Of a stretch of 48,620 bases of DNA, positions 1-6,852 are shown one piece after another (positions within the stretch are counted from its first letter, which is position 1; the number at the start of each line of letters is the position of its first letter). The notes beneath the pieces are model-generated. The model saw only the letters and a list, made by a program, of their open reading frames with translations. It had not been told where the DNA came from and did not search any database. The stretch is from Candidatus Zixiibacteriota bacterium. Its GTDB lineage: Bacteria; Zixibacteria; MSB-5A5; GN15; FEB-12. The DNA lies in contig CP070674.1 of NCBI GenBank assembly GCA_020351995.1, positions 2,823,521-2,872,140 on the forward strand. Direction: 5' to 3'. Made by a program: the position numbers and the translations under genes.

Positions 1-827
1 CGGCTCAGTTTTTCAAGCAACTCAGTCAGAGTTTTCTCTACCTGGGCGATAACGGCCGGGGCGGATTCTAACGGTTCGAACAAAGAAACCCTGGCCGACA
101 GTTTTACCCGGGCAAATTCCGGCAGAAAAAAATCAGTGTCATCACCCCGGGAAAGGCGCGATATAACCGCGCCTTCCTCACTGAATCTCGTGGTCATCTC
201 ATTCGAGGGAAAGGCCGCTACCTGCCCGATAGTCTTAAGCCCCAGCGCTAACAGCTTCTCGTGGGTGTCCTCGGAAAAAGGCAAATAATCGAGACTCAGG
301 TTATTCAAAAACCTTCGCTCGGTCTCGGCCGGTACTATCGTGAACGAATCAACCGGCGATGTCAGGGCGGAAGCCCTGGCCACGAATTTGTTTTTGCTGA
401 TCCCAACTTTCACCGGCATCTTCAAAGTGGTTATAAGAGCAACCAGCTTTTCGGCTAACTCATCTTCACTTTTGTAGAGCCAGTGAAGACCCGAAGCATC
501 GAGGAAAAAACATCCCGGTTCGGTTTCCTCGATAAACGGACTGGCGGTAAACAGAAGGTCACGAAGTTTTTCCGAGGCGGCGATTTCTCTTTTGGTGTCC
601 CTGACCTTGACCACAAGGTCCGGGCAGTACGAATACCCCTGTGCCACCGTCATATCACAGTCAACGCCGGTACTTTTAGCGATATTGTTAATGGCCAGCA
701 GGGGGGAGGACTCGCTGTCGACTTCCACCAGCGCTACCGGTTTATCATAAAGTGATTGATCTATCCTCATGCAAACCGCCATCGGGAAATCAGGAATCAT
801 AACACAGGCTATTCTGTCTTTAGTCAT
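1..827 (-). CDS. imuB: ImuB-like Y-family DNA polymerase homolog (partial)
   Basis: The gene starts at 827 (ATG) and runs off the left edge, so about 275 N-terminal residues are visible. It reads like ImuB, the catalytically inactive Y-family relative that works with ImuA and DnaE2 in mutagenic lesion bypass. Visible family features are an N-terminal IACVMIPDFPMAV segment where an active Y polymerase would have DxD, the palm-like FFLDASGLHWLY, and a VGISKNKFVARASAL stretch resembling the usual thumb region. The usual second metal-binding aspartate is absent in the first motif, as in ImuB. AGGTGG lies 7 nt before the ATG, and the start overlaps the stop of the upstream imuA-like gene by 8 nt, implying coupled translation. 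A dnaE2 partner is not in the window. An active DinB-like polymerase is the alternative, but the missing acidic residue argues against it. Confidence 0.75.
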   Translation of the reverse strand, partial: MTKDRIACVMIPDFPMAVCMRIDQSLYDKPVALVEVDSESSPLLAINNIAKSTGVDCDMTVAQGYSYCPDLVVKVRDTKREIAASEKLRDLLFTASPFIEETEPGCFFLDASGLHWLYKSEDELAEKLVALITTLKMPVKVGISKNKFVARASALTSPVDSFTIVPAETERRFLNNLSLDYLPFSEDTHEKLLALGLKTIGQVAAFPSNEMTTRFSEEGAVISRLSRGDDTDFFLPEFARVKLSARVSLFEPLESAPAVIAQVEKTLTELLEKLS

Positions 828-1452
828 AAAGCACCACCTGGGTTTTAAGCCCCTCTTTCGAGATCCTGCTTTTGGTGATTTCGATTTCGACCTGCCTGCG
901 AGTCAGCCGATTGATGGAAAGCCGCAGAGAGACAATACTGGACGGTATGATGTGCGAATTGTTCTCGGTCAGAAAGATCGTTAACCCTTTGCTTCTGGTG
1001 GTCTGCATGCGAAGGCGGTGCAGAAGGGTCATGGGAAGAACTTTCTTCTGGTCGGCTAGGTCGATTACCACACAGGCGGTTTGCTGCTGTTCTAAGAGCA
1101 TCTCGGCGGCCCGCATCCCTTCGAGGGAATCGTTGGTCTTAACTACCGCCAGGCGCTCGATATCCACGCCGTAGTAGGTCGCGGCGGAAGGGAAGAAGGA
1201 GTTGCTCAAGTCAAAATACACCGCCGAACCCTGTTTGGTGATCTTGGCCATGATTTTGTACAGAAGGCTGGTTTTGCCCGACGAGGCCGGACCGGTTATC
1301 TCGATCATCTGGCCGAACGGGATACCGTGCTGGGGCAAAAGGGCATCGATCGGTTCGATATTGGTGCTGAAGACCGACCCGTTACCGCTTTTAAAAACCG
1401 CCCCGGGCCATTTCTTGCCCAGCATATCTTTCAGGTCAGTTACGGTATCCAT
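820..1452 (-). CDS. imuA: ImuA / RecA-like ATPase of translesion cassette
   Basis: RecA-fold protein of about 210 residues. A Walker A motif, GPASSGKTS, lies near residue 49, followed by a Walker-B-like AVYFDLSNSF and CVVIDLAD. This size and placement directly before an ImuB-like gene match ImuA (SulA/RecA-like), which recruits the mutasome. The reading frame extends up to a TTG at 1542, but those 30 extra residues are translated from a palindromic element (1471-1520) and have no homology-like character. The ATG at 1452 gives the usual ImuA-like N-terminus and is preferred. A TATAAT reading leftward at 1569-1564 may be its -10 box. No LexA-type operator was recognised. Confidence 0.7.
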   Translation of the reverse strand: MDTVTDLKDMLGKKWPGAVFKSGNGSVFSTNIEPIDALLPQHGIPFGQMIEITGPASSGKTSLLYKIMAKITKQGSAVYFDLSNSFFPSAATYYGVDIERLAVVKTNDSLEGMRAAEMLLEQQQTACVVIDLADQKKVLPMTLLHRLRMQTTRSKGLTIFLTENNSHIIPSSIVSLRLSINRLTRRQVEIEITKSRISKEGLKTQVVLYD

Positions 1453-1470
1453 ATCATCTTCTTCTCGTAG

Positions 1471-1520
1471 GTCGAAATCCCCTGCCGTTAGGTCCCCCGC
1501 CTCGCGGGGGAGGTTTCGAC
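1471..1520. repeat. Nested palindrome at 5' end of imuA
   Basis: Outer arms GTCGAAA (1471-1477) and TTTCGAC (1514-1520) enclose an inner perfect stem CCCCCGC/GCGGGGG (1494-1500, 1504-1510). A ten-base piece of it, ATTTCGACCT, recurs on the plus strand near 1740-1750, suggesting a small dispersed element. It lies between two possible start codons of imuA. Confidence 0.5.
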
Positions 1521-1563
1521 ATTCTTCCTCTATATCGGCCAATATTACACATCTGTGCAGTAT

Positions 1564-1591
1564 ATTATACGCAAATTCCCCCGGCCGTAAA
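1564..1591 (-). promoter_or_regulatory. Possible imuAB promoter
   Basis: On the minus strand a perfect TATAAT (1569-1564) is preceded, 16 nt away, by TTTACG (1591-1586), a 4/6 match to TTGACA. Transcription would start near 1557 and give a leader of about 105 nt to the ATG at 1452, containing the nested palindrome. Inferred from motifs only. Confidence 0.35.
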
Positions 1592-1789
1592 TCACATTAA
1601 TTTGATTTGTGAAAAGGGCTATATGTTGTGGTGCAGCGAAGACAAAAGCGCAAGCGGTAGTCTCACCCTTGCAGGCTCAGAAAAATGACTGTATACTGAG
1701 AAGGTCGCGACCTTCCTGGCAGGCGGGGTCTCCAATAGGTATTTCGACCTGCCGCATACATTTCTGTCCAAATTGAGTGGAGGAAAGTG

Positions 1790-2065
1790 ATGAAGAAACA
1801 TCCCCTAAGCCGAAAAACGAACAAGGTGATGATAGCTAAGCGCAAGGACGGATACCACGAAATACGCGTGTACCATAAAAAGCGGCAAGGCAGCAAGCTG
1901 CCAAGATATCGATTCAAATGTGGATGCTGTGACGAGAGTCTGGAAATCTATTATGATCATGAAGGTACCAGCCACAGCCTCGAAATCAACGGCGTCATGG
2001 GATCGATACAGAACTGGAGGGAACTCCTTCTTCCGCTCCTGAAACTACCGAATAAGACCTCGTAG
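1790..2065 (+). CDS. Small hypothetical protein, basic, cysteine-containing
   Basis: A 91-residue protein I do not recognise. GGAGG at 1779-1783 lies 6 nt before the ATG at 1790; a GTG at 1787 is in frame but too close. The N-terminal half is very basic (many K/R). A short FKCGCCDESLEIYY stretch then carries three cysteines, followed by an acidic/hydrophobic end. The stop codon TAG falls inside a dispersed CGTAGGGCAG repeat, so the C-terminus may have been set by repeat insertion. It stands alone between imuA and the minus-strand lipoprotein. The good ribosome site supports a real gene; function is unknown. Confidence 0.55.
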   Translation: MKKHPLSRKTNKVMIAKRKDGYHEIRVYHKKRQGSKLPRYRFKCGCCDESLEIYYDHEGTSHSLEINGVMGSIQNWRELLLPLLKLPNKTS

Positions 2066-2130
2066 GGCAGGAGCCGCCTTCGTAGGGCAGAACCCGGTTT
2101 TAGGTGCTGTCAGATATCCTCACCTGACAG
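2061..2130. repeat. Tandem CGTAGGGCAG repeat units plus hairpin
   Basis: CGTAGGGCAG occurs at 2061-2070 and again at 2081-2090, followed by an inverted repeat CTGTCAG/CTGACAG (2107-2113, 2124-2130). A related copy with palindromic continuation lies at 3146-3174. No T-run follows, so it is not an obvious intrinsic terminator. Confidence 0.55.
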
Positions 2131-2222
2131 TTAGCAACGACTGTGGATCCCCCCACCCGACGAAGTAAATCTTCTCATGAGGACCTTCCAATATGGTCGG
2201 TGTACATTTACGTGGTGCTGCT

Positions 2223-2858
2223 TCAATACGATCTTAGTTCGAAATCATCGAGAGCTACCGCCAGGGTAGCTTCATTCGCGTCACCAATTACTTGCACCCA
2301 TATCCAGCCGCAACCGCTCCCCGTAACCGTCAACTCCGCGGATACTCGCTGCCACGACTCGGTCAGCTGCATCGGACTGGTGTGATAAGTGCCGCCGGCG
2401 AGAAACAGCCAGGCCCAGGCAACGGTCGGAATCGAATCGGTATAGGCACCATCGGGTCGCTCCATTCGGCCCCAATACGAAAAACGATAGCGTGGAGAGT
2501 TGCCATCAATGTGAACGCAGCAATAGTCGGCGTTATACAGCTCAACGTTGACCCACCCGGATCCGCCGGGAGCAGTATATCGGGCGCATTTCTCGCCGCC
2601 GTGGGGGTTATCGGTAGATATAGACCATCCCGCGTCTGGCGAATACTGCCAGCAAGAGAACCCATATTCAAAGCCAGGGTTATCAATCAGGTTCTCCCCG
2701 CGCCCGGGTGCAACCGGCTTCTCGTTCAGCTCGGGCTGATCGTTATTGATGCTCACGTCCGACACGGTCGGGCTGTCACTTGAACAGCCGAAACCGATTG
2801 CCAACAGAAGAGCCAATCCTATCAGACTGGCCAGTAGGGCTTGAAAAAATGCACGCAT
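2223..2858 (-). CDS. Lipoprotein with carbohydrate-binding-like (CBM4/9-type) domain
   Basis: A 211-residue lipoprotein. ATG 2858 is chosen because GGGAGG sits 5 nt upstream; an in-frame GTG at 2864 is inside that spacing. Residues 1-24 form a hydrophobic signal ending in a lipobox-like GFG before Cys25. After a low-complexity linker, residues from about 55 on begin with NLIDNPGFE, the typical opening of CBM4/9-like jelly-roll domains, and include FSYWGRM and WQRVSAELT segments characteristic of that fold. No catalytic domain is attached, so it may bind polysaccharide or cell-surface glycan. It is monocistronic. Confidence 0.7.
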   Translation of the reverse strand: MRAFFQALLASLIGLALLLAIGFGCSSDSPTVSDVSINNDQPELNEKPVAPGRGENLIDNPGFEYGFSCWQYSPDAGWSISTDNPHGGEKCARYTAPGGSGWVNVELYNADYCCVHIDGNSPRYRFSYWGRMERPDGAYTDSIPTVAWAWLFLAGGTYHTSPMQLTESWQRVSAELTVTGSGCGWIWVQVIGDANEATLAVALDDFELRSY

Positions 2859-3042
2859 ACACACCTCCCGGTCAGGGTAAAGTACTTGAGTGATCAGAGC
2901 GGTGAGGAACTCTTGAGCGCAATAACACCTTGCGGCGACATATTCAAGAAGGTGGATTACAGTACGGGAGTACAGTCCAGTTGATATTTATATATACTTC
3001 TCTCGCAGTGACCTGTCAAGGAGAAGCGGCGGGGCCGGGTGG

Positions 3043-3059
3043 CCCACCCTTTGGGTGGG
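3043..3059. repeat. GC-rich intergenic hairpin
   Basis: Seven-base perfect stem CCCACCC/GGGTGGG with a TTT loop, followed by TTTCT on the plus strand. No gene ends just upstream on that strand, so it is more likely an intergenic palindromic element than a terminator. Confidence 0.4.
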
Positions 3060-3145
3060 TTTCTGAGCACCAAAAGCAATCGCCGTAGTGAAAATGTCAG
3101 ATCACGCCGTGCGCTATTGTTCCTCCCCAAAAATCACTAGTCCTC

Positions 3146-3174
3146 GTAGGGCAGAACCCGGCAGTGGTTCTGCC
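3146..3174. repeat. CGTAGGGCAG-family palindrome
   Basis: The family core is followed by a perfect 9-bp inverted repeat, GGCAGAACC (3150-3158) and GGTTCTGCC (3166-3174), with a 7-nt loop. It is the fuller form of the copies at 2061-2100. Confidence 0.55.
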
Positions 3175-3495
3175 GGTAAGTCTGAACTCGCCTCTACAGC
3201 AAACAGCTACATCATCTGCACCAGCGGTATCTCAACTGCGAAAAAAAGAAGTTGCCTCACGACTGCTCATGTCTTACAGTAACACTACGCTCACAATATC
3301 TTCAACGAATGACTTCCCGGTATTTCGGTAACGGTCTGTGCCCCTTTTCGGTGATGCTCCGCTGAAGATTCGTCTGATGGATCGGCGCTACACTCCGGGA
3401 ATGAGGCAGTGGACAATACTATCGGGGGCAATGCTTGCCTCGCGCATTGTCAAGAGTAACAATGGTCAAAGAACATGACCGAGGAGGTGAAGAGA

Positions 3496-3699
3496 ATGAA
3501 GAAACTTCTCAGCATCGTACTGGTAGCGGTTTTCGCGCTGTCGTTTGCTGCGGCTTTTGTGCCAACCCGGGCTGAAGCTCACACCTACGAGTGCCCGACT
3601 TATTGCGAGGATGGGATACTGTACGCTTGTGAGGCCATTCCGATCGGCCACGGACAGAACTACAAATGTATCTGCCGGGCAGTGGGTTATTGCTGGTAA
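3496..3699 (+). CDS. Secreted six-cysteine micropeptide
   Basis: A 67-residue precursor. The ATG at 3496 is preferred because GGAGG (3483-3487) lies 8 nt upstream; an ATG at 3475 would sit before that site. Residues 1-28 are a textbook Sec signal (MKKLL, a hydrophobic run, then a TRAEA cleavage site). The mature peptide of about 39 residues contains six cysteines and ends in YCW. It is followed by a clear intrinsic terminator (3743-3769), so this is a self-contained transcription unit. Even cysteine number and small size suggest a disulfide-bonded extracellular peptide. Whether it is an antimicrobial, signal or surface peptide cannot be told from sequence. Confidence 0.75.
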   Translation: MKKLLSIVLVAVFALSFAAAFVPTRAEAHTYECPTYCEDGILYACEAIPIGHGQNYKCICRAVGYCW

Positions 3700-3742
3700 T
3701 AATACCGCCAGGAATTTCTGCTCGACATGAAAGTCACTTCCG

Positions 3743-3769
3743 GGCAGGAGCTTTCGGCTCCTGCCTTTT
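3743..3769 (+). terminator. Intrinsic terminator of the micropeptide gene
   Basis: Perfect 9-bp stem GGCAGGAGC/GCTCCTGCC with a 5-nt loop, directly followed by TTTT (3766-3769). It lies 43 nt after the stop codon at 3699. Confidence 0.85.
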
Positions 3770-4342
3770 CCTGAAGTGGCAAAATGCCCCGATTTTGTGG
3801 CCTCATCAGGTCGGGTTCCGATTCGAAGACATACGATTGTGAATAACCCGGCATGCCGGTGCCGACTCCACCGACAATTTCCCTACACCATTACCGTAAT
3901 TCACTACACAGGCCTCTTTAGTGAACACGGTACCCCACCGCCTGCGGTGGTATCCTACCGAGAAGGCGGAAACACAGAAAAACCAGAAAATGACAAAACG
4001 AACCCAAATCGTGCTAAGCGTCGAAACGGCAATTTCATATTTGGAGGTTTTGGGACACAGCGGGACTTTCTTCCTCCCCCTGACAAGGGGGATTGAGGGG
4101 GTTTAGACTGGATTCCCGCTTTCGCGGGAATGACTTGTCCTGGCGGACAAGCTTTGTCTTCCTCCCCCTGATAAGGGGGATTGAGGGGGTTTGGACTGGA
4201 GCCCCGCGTGCGCGGGGATGACCAATGGAGTGTAAACGAAAAACGACAAAACGAACCCACATCGCCGCAACCATAACGGAAGCATATAGTTATGGGGAAT
4301 GTAAGAAAAGGCCAATTACAGTAGTTGTAGCGACAGTGTCAG
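3770..4342. other. 573-bp intergenic repeat region
   Basis: No gene seen. It contains a 65-bp unit present twice (4070-4134, 4158-4222), a CTTGTCC/GGACAAG hairpin between the copies, and a 15-base direct repeat, gacaaaacgaaccca, flanking the whole block (3992-4006 and 4245-4259). Open frames here are translations of the repeats. Confidence 0.6.
4070..4222. repeat. Two diverged copies of a 65-bp double-palindrome repeat
   Basis: Copy 1 is 4070-4134 and copy 2 is 4158-4222. Each has a CCCCCTGAnAAGGGGG palindrome, the sequence ATTGAGGGGGTTT, and a second palindrome (ATTCCCGC/GCGGGAAT in copy 1, CCCCGCG/CGCGGGG in copy 2) ending in ATGAC. The second palindrome carries compensatory differences between copies, so the hairpin rather than the sequence is conserved. 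This resembles REP-type dispersed elements. Confidence 0.75.
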
Positions 4343-5839
4343 TTATTCCCCCTCCCCAAAAATCACTGCCTGAAATCGTTCGATCAGGGCGTCAGGGGAG
4401 AGGTAGGCGTCGAACGGAAGACCCGCTTTACGGCAGGTCTGCTGAAGAAACTCGGTTTCGGACCATCCGTAACTGGTCGCCACCTGCGGCAGAAGCAAAC
4501 CGCGCTGTGCGCCCAGCGTAATCATCAGTCCGTCGCGGCCAACTTTGATTTCGTCGAGCGACTCAACCTGCTGCAGCGGCGTCAGAACGGAGATCTCTAT
4601 ATGAAGGCCGGGCAATTCAGATGCGATAACAGGAGGAAACCGATAATCCTGCACCGCGGCCTTGATAGCACACTCGGATACCGCTTTATGCAGCGGCATG
4701 AAGGCGGTGGTGTAACCGATGCATCCGCGAAGCCGACCTTGTTTGGTCAGCGTCACAAAGGCGGCGCCGTTATCGCGCAGGATATCGGAAGTCTCGAAAG
4801 AGGGCAGCGGTTTCTTGTTCAAATGGCAGTCAATCGAGGTCCGTGCGATTTTCAGCAGTGTCTCCCGGTCGGCGGCGGTTAACTCATAATCCGTTGATTG
4901 CTCTTCGCGTGGTTCTTTCTCAGAGGATTTAACCGTATCAACATCGCCGGATTTGTAGATCGCGGCGGCGAGGTACCCGACTACAGTGGCTTTATCGCCG
5001 GAAGCATCACCCGAATCGCCGTATTTCAGTATCTTGACCTTGTCGGCGCCTTTAGCGATAGCGGCCCGCATAACCGCCACGGTCGCGATACCGCCGCAGG
5101 CCTCGGTCTTGCCCTGCTTCAGGTAAGACTCAAGGTCGTCGGGGTTCAGGCGCCTGATACAGTCGACGCCCACGGAGTCATACTTCCAGCCTTCCGAAGC
5201 CGGGCGGTAATGTTGCCAGTCGGTCGACGCCACCAGTATCGCGTCCTTACCGATATCGATACCGGCCATGGCGTCGGCGACATTCTCGACGACCTCCTGG
5301 TCGGGGTAACCGATCAGGAGCGGGACGATTTCGAAGTCTCTGAGAATCATCTGTAGGAATGGAAGCTGAACCTCCAGGCAATGCTCGGGCGCGTGCGGCT
5401 CCGGGAGTACGGAGATATTTTCATGGGAGGCCACCATTTGTTGACACACTTCTTTGTCGCACGGTATTTCCCCCAGCGGTGTTTGCCAGGTAATGTCCGG
5501 TCCGTAAACCGAAGCACCCTGAAAACCGATACGGTGAGCCGGACCGCACAGCACAACCGTTTTAACGTCGCTCCCTTCCAACAGCTTGTAGCTGTAGGCC
5601 GCAATTTGCCCGGAATAGACCAGGCCGGCGTGAGGCACAATCAGAGCCATTAACTGGCCGTCAACTTCAGGCAGGTCTTTGACTTTTCTCAAATAGTCCC
5701 TGACCACCTGGGTCAGTCTGGTGCTGTCACCAGGATAGAACGTTCCCGCCACGGCCGGTTTTCGGGTTTCGCCGTTGGCGCCGGCAAAACAGAGGACCAG
5801 CAGCAGGACGATCGCTGAAATCGGAAATAAGCGCTTCAT
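4343..5839 (-). CDS. Secreted MEMO-AMMECR1 fusion (AmmeMemoRadiSam system)
   Basis: A 498-residue two-domain protein. ATG 5839 is chosen because GGAGG lies a few nt upstream and it starts a clear Sec signal (residues 1-23). Residues about 27-300 are a MEMO domain. PHAG (His70), GPAHRIG (His102) and ACGG (Cys248) correspond by position to the metal-site residues known in human MEMO1. Residues about 320-498 are an AMMECR1 domain with the invariant LRGCIG (370-375). In most bacteria these domains are known as AmmeMemoRadiSam proteins B and A. Here they are fused and apparently exported. The gene is divergent, with a 92-bp gap, from a DUF362-radical SAM operon. Biochemical function is unknown. 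Confidence 0.85.
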   Translation of the reverse strand: MKRLFPISAIVLLLVLCFAGANGETRKPAVAGTFYPGDSTRLTQVVRDYLRKVKDLPEVDGQLMALIVPHAGLVYSGQIAAYSYKLLEGSDVKTVVLCGPAHRIGFQGASVYGPDITWQTPLGEIPCDKEVCQQMVASHENISVLPEPHAPEHCLEVQLPFLQMILRDFEIVPLLIGYPDQEVVENVADAMAGIDIGKDAILVASTDWQHYRPASEGWKYDSVGVDCIRRLNPDDLESYLKQGKTEACGGIATVAVMRAAIAKGADKVKILKYGDSGDASGDKATVVGYLAAAIYKSGDVDTVKSSEKEPREEQSTDYELTAADRETLLKIARTSIDCHLNKKPLPSFETSDILRDNGAAFVTLTKQGRLRGCIGYTTAFMPLHKAVSECAIKAAVQDYRFPPVIASELPGLHIEISVLTPLQQVESLDEIKVGRDGLMITLGAQRGLLLPQVATSYGWSETEFLQQTCRKAGLPFDAYLSPDALIERFQAVIFGEGE

Positions 5840-5895
5840 ATTTCCTCCATATCTCAGGATGCATAAGCGGCCATCCGGCGTCAAGGGGAAAACAG

Positions 5896-5931
5896 TTGTC
5901 GGATATTGGTTTGATTTAGTATAATATTTAT
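5896..5931 (+). promoter_or_regulatory. Sigma-70-like promoter giving a leaderless mRNA
   Basis: TTGTCG (5896-5901), an 18-nt spacer and a perfect TATAAT (5920-5925) are followed after only 6 nt by the ATG at 5932. Initiation at the usual distance would place +1 at the start codon. There is no Shine-Dalgarno, which fits a leaderless transcript. Confidence 0.6.
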
Positions 5932-6852
5932 ATGAGTCGGGTTATCGTGGTAAGATGGGCAGGTGGGAAAGCCGATTTCGGCCTTGATAAGGCCACCTAC
6001 GGGATTATGCTCGAAGCCGCCTTGAGAGCTCTGAGACAGACCGCTGATCTCGACTCGGTTATCGGCGATATGTTTCCGCGCGGAGCTATCGGCATCAAGA
6101 CCAATTGCCTGACGCGCAAGTTAAACTCTACGCCGGTAGCCCTGGCCGACGGCCTGGCCGAGATTCTGACCGAGCGCGGCGTTGACGAAAACAATATCGT
6201 CGTGTGGGACCGTTCCAATCGAGAACTCAGCGAGGCCGGTTTCCTTCTAAACGCCTCGTTCACCGGGCGTCGCTGTCTGGGCACGGACACCAGCGGTGTC
6301 GGCTACAGTAGCCGGTTTTTTGAGTCTGGTGGGGTCAACTCACTAGTGTCCGAGATCCTGACACGAACGGTTGAGCACAGTATCAACCTGCCAGTGCTCA
6401 AGGATCATTCTTTGGCCGGGATGTCGGCCGGGATGAAGAATATGTACGGAGCCATTCATAATCCTAACAAGTATCACGGAAACAACTGCAGTCCCTACTG
6501 CGCTCATGTTAGCAACCTGGCACCGATTAGGAGCAAACATCGCATGACAATTTTAGATGCCGTGCGCGTGCAGTTCAACGGTGGTCCGGGTTATATGGCG
6601 CAATACATTGAGACCTATGCCGGCATTATAGTCTCCGCTGATCCGATCGCCTGCGATCGGGTCGGTCTTGAGATACTGGAGCATATGCGCAAGAAATACG
6701 GTTTGCCGACACTCGAGAATGATGGTCGGCCCGTGAAGTATCTTCAGCCGGCAACCGAACTTGGCCTGGGTGAATCGGACCTGAGCAAGATTGAACTGAA
6801 AGTCCTCAGCGCTGACCAAACCGGAAGCGTGCGTGATGGAGAGTTATACTGA
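5932..6852 (+). CDS. DUF362 family protein
   Basis: A 306-residue DUF362 protein without an obvious export signal. The family hallmark LKDHSLAG-x-SAGMKNMYG is near residues 155-175, and a second conserved block, ILDAVRVQFNGGPG, follows. DUF362 proteins are often fused to or encoded beside ferredoxins and are thought to be linked to iron-sulfur redox chemistry; the reaction is unknown. The short NNCSPYC segment is the only cysteine pair. The stop TGA shares one base with the ATG of the radical SAM gene, so the two are co-translated. It is paralogous to the Tat-type DUF362 at 11813-12769. ATG 5932 is the only good start, just after the -10 box. Confidence 0.85.
   Translation: MSRVIVVRWAGGKADFGLDKATYGIMLEAALRALRQTADLDSVIGDMFPRGAIGIKTNCLTRKLNSTPVALADGLAEILTERGVDENNIVVWDRSNRELSEAGFLLNASFTGRRCLGTDTSGVGYSSRFFESGGVNSLVSEILTRTVEHSINLPVLKDHSLAGMSAGMKNMYGAIHNPNKYHGNNCSPYCAHVSNLAPIRSKHRMTILDAVRVQFNGGPGYMAQYIETYAGIIVSADPIACDRVGLEILEHMRKKYGLPTLENDGRPVKYLQPATELGLGESDLSKIELKVLSADQTGSVRDGELY

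Larger units (their letters stand above)
2859..3495. other. 637-bp gene-poor stretch with palindromes
   Basis: No credible gene was seen. It holds a perfect CCCACCC-TTT-GGGTGGG hairpin (3043-3059) and a GGCAGAACC/GGTTCTGCC palindrome (3150-3174) linked to the CGTAGGGCAG repeat family. An open frame at 3088-3282 lacks a ribosome site and overlaps the repeats. The right end contains the leader of the micropeptide gene at 3496. Confidence 0.5.

Noticed and set aside
3088-3282. 64-residue open frame
   Set aside because: Covers the CGTAGGGCAG palindrome and has no Shine-Dalgarno.
4070-4222. Two-unit CRISPR-like repeat
   Set aside because: Copies are 65 bp with internal palindromes and a single 23-bp gap; this is a REP-like duplication.
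3776-4521. Several overlapping open frames in both strands
   Set aside because: They translate the 65-bp repeats and the end of the MEMO-AMMECR1 gene; none has a start signal.
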